From Acidobacteria bacterium RIFCSPHIGHO2_01_FULL_67_28 (lineage in GTDB: Bacteria; Acidobacteriota; Terriglobia; Acidiferrales; 2-02-FULL-67-57), in contig MEKM01000160.1 of NCBI GenBank assembly GCA_001766965.1, forward strand, positions 1 through 17,066: a stretch of 17,066 nt of DNA, read 5' to 3'. Below the pieces are notes generated by a model. The model ran no database searches. It saw only the letters and a list, made by a program, of their open reading frames with translations, and was not told the origin of the DNA. The position numbers and the translations under genes were made by a program. This document shows, in pieces, positions 14,357 through 17,066 of the stretch (positions within the stretch are counted from its first letter, which is position 1; every line of letters starts with the position of its first letter).

Positions 14357-15826
14357 ATGAACGCCGCCGGTCCCACACTCTTTGACTGGGCGCGTCGCGC
14401 GGCGCGCCCGGTCTTTTACCTCGGCAACAACCGCGTCAGCCAGCTCGGGGTGGTGCTGACCACGGCCAGCGCCATCACCCTGCTCACTTTCTACACCACC
14501 GAGTTTTTCGGCGTCCACCCCGGGCCCTACGTCGGCATCATCACCTACCTCATCCTCCCCGGGGTCTTCGTCCTCGGCCTGCTCATCATCCCCGCCGGCA
14601 TTGCGCGCAAGTTGCGCCGCGAAAGGCGCGCCGGGCAGCTCCCTCCGACCTACCCGCAGATCAACCTGGCTGACGTGCGCCTGCGCGAGACCATCTACTT
14701 CGTCATCGTGATGAGTGGGCTCAACCTGGCTCTCTTCCTCACCGCCACCTACCGCGGCGTGCACTACATGGACTCGACCCAGTTCTGCGGCCTGCCCTGC
14801 CACTCGGTCATGGAGCCGGAATACACCGCCTACCAGAACTCGCCGCATGCCCGCGTGGCTTGCATCGAGTGTCACATCGGCCCGGGCGCTCCCTGGTTCG
14901 TGCGCTCCAAGCTGTCGGGCGCCTACCAGGTGCTCTCGGTCAACCTGAATCTCTACTCCCGCCCCATCCCCACCCCCATCGAGGACCTGCGCCCCTCGCG
15001 GGAAACCTGCGAGCAGTGCCACTGGCCGCTCAAGTTTCACGGCGACAAAATCGTCGTCCGCCCGCACTTCGCCGAGGATGAGCCCAACACCAAGACCTAC
15101 ACCGTGCTCTCCCTGCATACCGGCGGGATCGACCCGCTCACCCGCCAGCCGGTCGGCAACCACGGCGTCCACCTGATGCCCGCCGCGCAGATCGACTACT
15201 ACGCCGCCGACCATGCCCGCCAGCAGATCCTCTACGTGCGCTACCGGAAGGCCGACGGCCAGGTCGTCGAGTTCGTGGCCGGCGACGCCGGCAAGCCGCT
15301 CGAGGAGCTCCGCGCCCAGCCCCTGCGCCAGATGGACTGCATGGACTGCCACAACCGCCCCACCCACACCTTCGAGCTCCCCGGCCCGGCGCTCGACCGC
15401 GCCCTGAACGCCGGGCGCATTGAGCCCGCTCTGCCCTTCGCCAAGAAGCAAGGCCTCGAGCTGCTTCAACTCTCCTATGCTTCGCAGGCCGAAGCTGCCA
15501 GCCAGCTCCGCACCCGCTGGCGCGACTTCTACCGCCAGCAGCACCCGGCGCTGTTCAACTCTCACCGCCAGGCCATCGAGCAGGGCGCCGACGCCCTGGT
15601 CGACATTTATTCCCGCAACGTCTTCCCCCAGATGAACATCTTCTGGAGCACGTACCCGAACAACCTCGGCCACGACCCCGCCCCCGGCTGCTTCCGCTGC
15701 CACGACGGCGCCCATTCCACCCCCGACGGCAGCCGCACCATCCCCAACGACTGCTCCACCTGCCACGCCCTGCTCGCTTTCGAAGAGCCCGAACCCGACA
15801 TCCTCAAGACCCTGCGCGGCGAATAG
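14357..15826 (+). CDS. NapC/NirT-family membrane cytochrome c, six hemes, first site CX3CH
   Basis: The 489-residue protein has three membrane helices (about 29-51, 57-81, 112-132) and then a periplasmic heme domain. Its start FCGLPCHSVMEPEYTAYQNS with SPHARVACIECHIGPGAPWF is the NapC/NirT/NrfH signature. NapC-type proteins oxidise membrane quinol and hand electrons to periplasmic partners. Heme sites are CGLPCH (144-149, three residues between the Cys instead of two), CIECH (169-173), CEQCH, CMDCH, CFRCH and CSTCH. M152, three residues after the first motif's His, matches the unusual Met near the first heme in NrfH-type proteins. NapC itself has four hemes and one helix, so this is an enlarged version. 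It follows cytochrome c, its likely electron acceptor. The ATG has only a modest GGGAG upstream. Confidence 0.88.
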   Translation: MNAAGPTLFDWARRAARPVFYLGNNRVSQLGVVLTTASAITLLTFYTTEFFGVHPGPYVGIITYLILPGVFVLGLLIIPAGIARKLRRERRAGQLPPTYPQINLADVRLRETIYFVIVMSGLNLALFLTATYRGVHYMDSTQFCGLPCHSVMEPEYTAYQNSPHARVACIECHIGPGAPWFVRSKLSGAYQVLSVNLNLYSRPIPTPIEDLRPSRETCEQCHWPLKFHGDKIVVRPHFAEDEPNTKTYTVLSLHTGGIDPLTRQPVGNHGVHLMPAAQIDYYAADHARQQILYVRYRKADGQVVEFVAGDAGKPLEELRAQPLRQMDCMDCHNRPTHTFELPGPALDRALNAGRIEPALPFAKKQGLELLQLSYASQAEAASQLRTRWRDFYRQQHPALFNSHRQAIEQGADALVDIYSRNVFPQMNIFWSTYPNNLGHDPAPGCFRCHDGAHSTPDGSRTIPNDCSTCHALLAFEEPEPDILKTLRGE

Positions 15827-15874
15827 CGTCCGCTTGCAATCCTTGCCGTCCGTGAGTAGGATGGCCGTTCGTCC

Positions 15875-16441
15875 ATGCTGAAACGAATCGCGTTGCTCGT
15901 TATTCTGCTGCTCGCCGCGGGGGCGGCAGCGCAGGAAGGACCTGCCCTGAGCGGAGTCGAAGGAATCCGCAATTTCCTGCGCGTCAACGAAAAAATCTGC
16001 ACGGGCGGCCAGCCGACGCTCGAGCAACTGGCGGAGCTCAAAGCGGGCGGCATCCGCGCCGTCCTCAACCTGCGCCGCCCGACGGAAAAGCAGACGATGC
16101 GCCCGGGCGGCGAGCCTGTGCCCTATGACGCCGCCGCCGAAGCCGCCGAAGCCGAGCGGCTCGGCCTGCGCTACTTCAACATCCCCGTCGACCCCGACGC
16201 CCCCACCGACGCCCAGGTGGACGAGTTCCTGAAAATCCTCGCCGACGCGCAGAACCGCCCCATCTTCATCCACTGCGGCTCGGCCAGTCGCGTCGGGGCC
16301 TTCTGGATGATCCGCCGGGTGCTGGTGGACGAGTGGTCGCTCGAAGAAGCCGAAGCCGAGGCCAAGCGCATCGGCCTCTCCAACGAGAAAACTCGCGCCT
16401 TCGCCCGCGACTACCTCGCCCGGCATAGTCAGCGCCAGTAG
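15875..16441 (+). CDS. Exported DUF442/PTP-like phosphatase-family protein
   Basis: The 188 residues start with a signal peptide (MLKRIALLVILLLAAGAAAQ, cleavage near AAA-QEG). The domain pattern TGGQPTLEQLAELKAGGIRAVLNLR, read across residues about 44-68, then LRYFNIPVDPDAPT and FIHCGSASRVGAFWMI is that of the beta-lactamase-hydrolase-like/DUF442 branch of the tyrosine phosphatase superfamily. The putative P-loop is HCGSASR: the nucleophile Cys and Arg are present with four residues between them, as in DUF442 relatives, not the five of classical PTPs. Substrate is unknown; a periplasmic location is inferred. Codons just after the signal peptide (15941-15968, residues PALSGVEG) come from repeat-like DNA. 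The start has a poor ribosome-binding sequence. It follows the NapC-type gene by 48 bases. Confidence 0.8.
   Translation: MLKRIALLVILLLAAGAAAQEGPALSGVEGIRNFLRVNEKICTGGQPTLEQLAELKAGGIRAVLNLRRPTEKQTMRPGGEPVPYDAAAEAAEAERLGLRYFNIPVDPDAPTDAQVDEFLKILADAQNRPIFIHCGSASRVGAFWMIRRVLVDEWSLEEAEAEAKRIGLSNEKTRAFARDYLARHSQRQ
15941..15968. repeat. Dispersed-repeat-like segment inside the phosphatase-like gene
   Basis: CCTGAGCGGAGTCGAAGG within this stretch is of the CCTGAGCNNAGTCGAAGG kind often scattered through environmental bacterial genomes, and it encodes the tell-tale LSGVEG. It sits at the junction of signal peptide and mature domain, a tolerant position. A related, reverse-oriented sequence interrupts the tRNA-like copy at 16633-16660. 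Confidence 0.5.
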
Positions 16442-16458
16442 AGCTGTCTTTTTTCCTT

Positions 16459-16499
16459 TGCCTCCCCTGCCTCCCTGCTTCCCTGCCTCCTTGCCTCCC
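16459..16499 (+). repeat. Five tandem 8-base units (TGCCTCCC-type)
   Basis: Units at 16459-16467, 16468-16475, 16476-16483, 16484-16491 and 16492-16499 read TGCCTCCC with single-base variation (the first has an extra C). The plus strand is pure pyrimidine apart from the G of each unit. It abuts the TATACT before tRNA-Arg. Such tracts are slippage-prone, so copy number may vary between strains. Confidence 0.7.
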
Positions 16500-16501
16500 T
16501 G

Positions 16502-16507
16502 TATACT
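16502..16507 (+). promoter_or_regulatory. -10 element of tRNA-Arg
   Basis: TATACT ends ten bases before the first base of the mature tRNA. No recognisable -35 exists because the region upstream is the tandem 8-base repeat; changes in repeat number would alter upstream spacing. Confidence 0.5.
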
Positions 16508-16517
16508 TTCTTCCGAC

Positions 16518-16593
16518 GCGCCCGTAGCTCAATGGATAGAGCTTCGGATTTCTAATCCGAGGGTTGCAGGTTCGAATCCTGCCGGGCGCGCCA
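16518..16593 (+). tRNA. tRNA-Arg (anticodon UCU), CCA encoded
   Basis: The 76 bases fold as a standard tRNA. Acceptor GCGCCCG (16518-16524) pairs with CGGGCGC (16583-16589), D arm is GCTC...GAGC, anticodon stem TCGGA/TCCGA encloses loop TTTCTAA with anticodon TCT, variable region is five bases, T stem GCAGG/CCTGC encloses TTCGAAT, then discriminator G and encoded CCA (16591-16593). It reads AGA codons. A damaged copy of its 3' third lies 60 bases downstream. Confidence 0.97.
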
Positions 16594-16616
16594 GCCCAAT
16601 CGCGCACAGGCGCTGA

Positions 16617-16700
16617 CCGACGGTTGCAGGTTCCCTTCGCCCTCTTCGGGGCTCAGGACAAGCGAGTCCTGCCTTGCCCGCAGTCGGGCCGGGCGCGCCA
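16617..16700 (+). repeat. Interrupted duplicate of the tRNA-Arg 3' end
   Basis: Bases 16617-16633 copy 16557-16573 with one mismatch (CCGACGGTTGCAGGTTC). Bases 16664-16673 copy 16574-16583 loosely (GAGTCCTGCC). Bases 16688-16700 copy 16581-16593 exactly (GCCGGGCGCGCCA). Between the pieces lie about 30 bases (16634-16663) resembling a reversed CCTGAGC...GAAGGG dispersed repeat, and about 14 further bases. The pattern suggests an integration scar (att-like duplication) or tandem tRNA duplication later broken by repeat DNA. It cannot fold as a tRNA. The rest of 16594-16781 shows no gene. Confidence 0.65.
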
Positions 16701-16781
16701 ATCACTTCTATTGCTTTCCAGGCCGGAGCGGTGCTTTACTCTTGGTGGGGGTTGGGGCAGGCAAAGGAGCAGGGCCCGGCT

Positions 16782-17066
16782 ATGGGCACCGACCCCAGGT
16801 CCGCCACCATCCAGGGTTTCCTCCGCAGCTTGAGCCTGGTGCTCAAGTCCGCCCGGCTCTACAAGTTTGAGCACGAGCGCACGATGGCGCAGTTCGAAGA
16901 GGCCTGGACGCAATTGCGCGCCGCGCTCACCGGGACCGGCGAGGCCGGCATCCTGCTCGGCATTTCCGGGAAGCAGCTCTTGCTCGACGGCGCTGCGCTC
17001 AAAGGCGGCCCCGCCGAGCAGAGCTTCACCGACCTGCTGGCCTCCGCCAGCCTCGCCAGCGTCCAT
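16782..17066 (+). CDS. Unassigned protein, N-terminal 95 residues (runs off right edge)
   Basis: An ATG at 16782 opens a frame that stays open to the window end. AAGGAG at 16764-16769 lies about 12 bases upstream. The product begins MGTDPRSATIQGFLRSLSLV and has no signal peptide. The pattern SARLYKFEHERTMAQFEEAW, then LRAALTGTGEAGILLGISGKQLLLDGAALKG in shorter pieces, and SFTDLLASASLASVH is helical then beta-rich. I have an impression of similar N-terminal segments (LYxxEHxRxxxxxxxAxxxL...LLxDGxxL) in larger acidobacterial signalling or HEAT-repeat proteins, but cannot name the family. The overlapping minus-strand open frame at 16653-17066 is judged a GC-rich shadow. Confidence 0.6.
   Translation, partial: MGTDPRSATIQGFLRSLSLVLKSARLYKFEHERTMAQFEEAWTQLRAALTGTGEAGILLGISGKQLLLDGAALKGGPAEQSFTDLLASASLASVH

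Noticed and set aside
13997..16426. 809-residue minus-strand open frame opposite the cytochrome c, NapC-type and phosphatase-like genes
   Set aside because: It spans three well-supported plus-strand genes and their gaps; no recognisable domains.
16720..16735. Possible sigma54-type match before the right-edge gene (GG and GC ten bases apart)
   Set aside because: The -24 and -12 halves are poor (AGGCCGG, GTGCT) and GG-N10-GC alone is common in GC-rich DNA.

Overview
The window is GC-rich (roughly two thirds G+C by eye) and gene-dense, with bacterial operon packing: ATGA overlaps and 2-6 base gaps. The gene set fits an environmental Acidobacteriota-like bacterium with c-type cytochrome respiration. 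It contains multiheme cytochromes, a NapC/NirT-type quinol dehydrogenase with a CX3CH heme, a pilin-like domain of a sort I associate with Acidobacteria, and dispersed palindromic repeats. The phylum is an inference; no rRNA gene is present.

Layout. (1) 1-4962: the start of an exported protein leaving the left edge, a compound palindromic repeat, an EVE-domain protein, an exported TPR protein ending in a pilin-like domain (minus strand, visibly lower GC), and RNase R. (2) 5096-8782: a hemerythrin-like gene faces a minus-strand operon of pseudo-receiver, 11-heme cytochrome c/cytochrome b fusion, 64-residue zinc ribbon and VIT1/CCC1-type transporter. (3) 8948-12918: a signalling block. On the minus strand lie a globin-coupled hybrid histidine kinase and a CheY-like regulator. 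Divergent on the plus strand lie a HAMP/DHp-only protein with no ATPase domain and an NtrC-type sigma54 activator. (4) 12954-13587: two small unassigned proteins. (5) 13588-15826: a 340-base regulatory gap, a monoheme cytochrome c with no Met in its mature part, and a six-heme NapC/NirT-type membrane cytochrome. (6) 15875-17066: an exported DUF442/PTP-like protein, tRNA-Arg(UCU) followed by a broken copy of its own 3' end, and the start of an unassigned gene leaving the right edge.

The most interesting reading is that parts 2, 3 and 5 form one circuit. By eye I find sigma54-type -24/-12 sequences (GG, ten bases, GC) before the pseudo-receiver/multiheme operon (8767-8782, very close to consensus), before the hemerythrin-like gene (5096-5111, TSS predicted 22 bases before the ATG), and twice before the cytochrome c gene (13634-13650 and 13731-13747, inside a 23-base direct repeat). 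An NtrC-family activator and a heme-globin kinase lie between these targets. I infer an O2- or redox-gas-responsive phosphorelay controlling quinone-linked multiheme electron transfer and iron-handling genes through sigma54. The signalling parts are unusual: a DHp-only protein and a receiver with Cys in place of the phospho-acceptor Asp. All promoter calls are by eye and untested.
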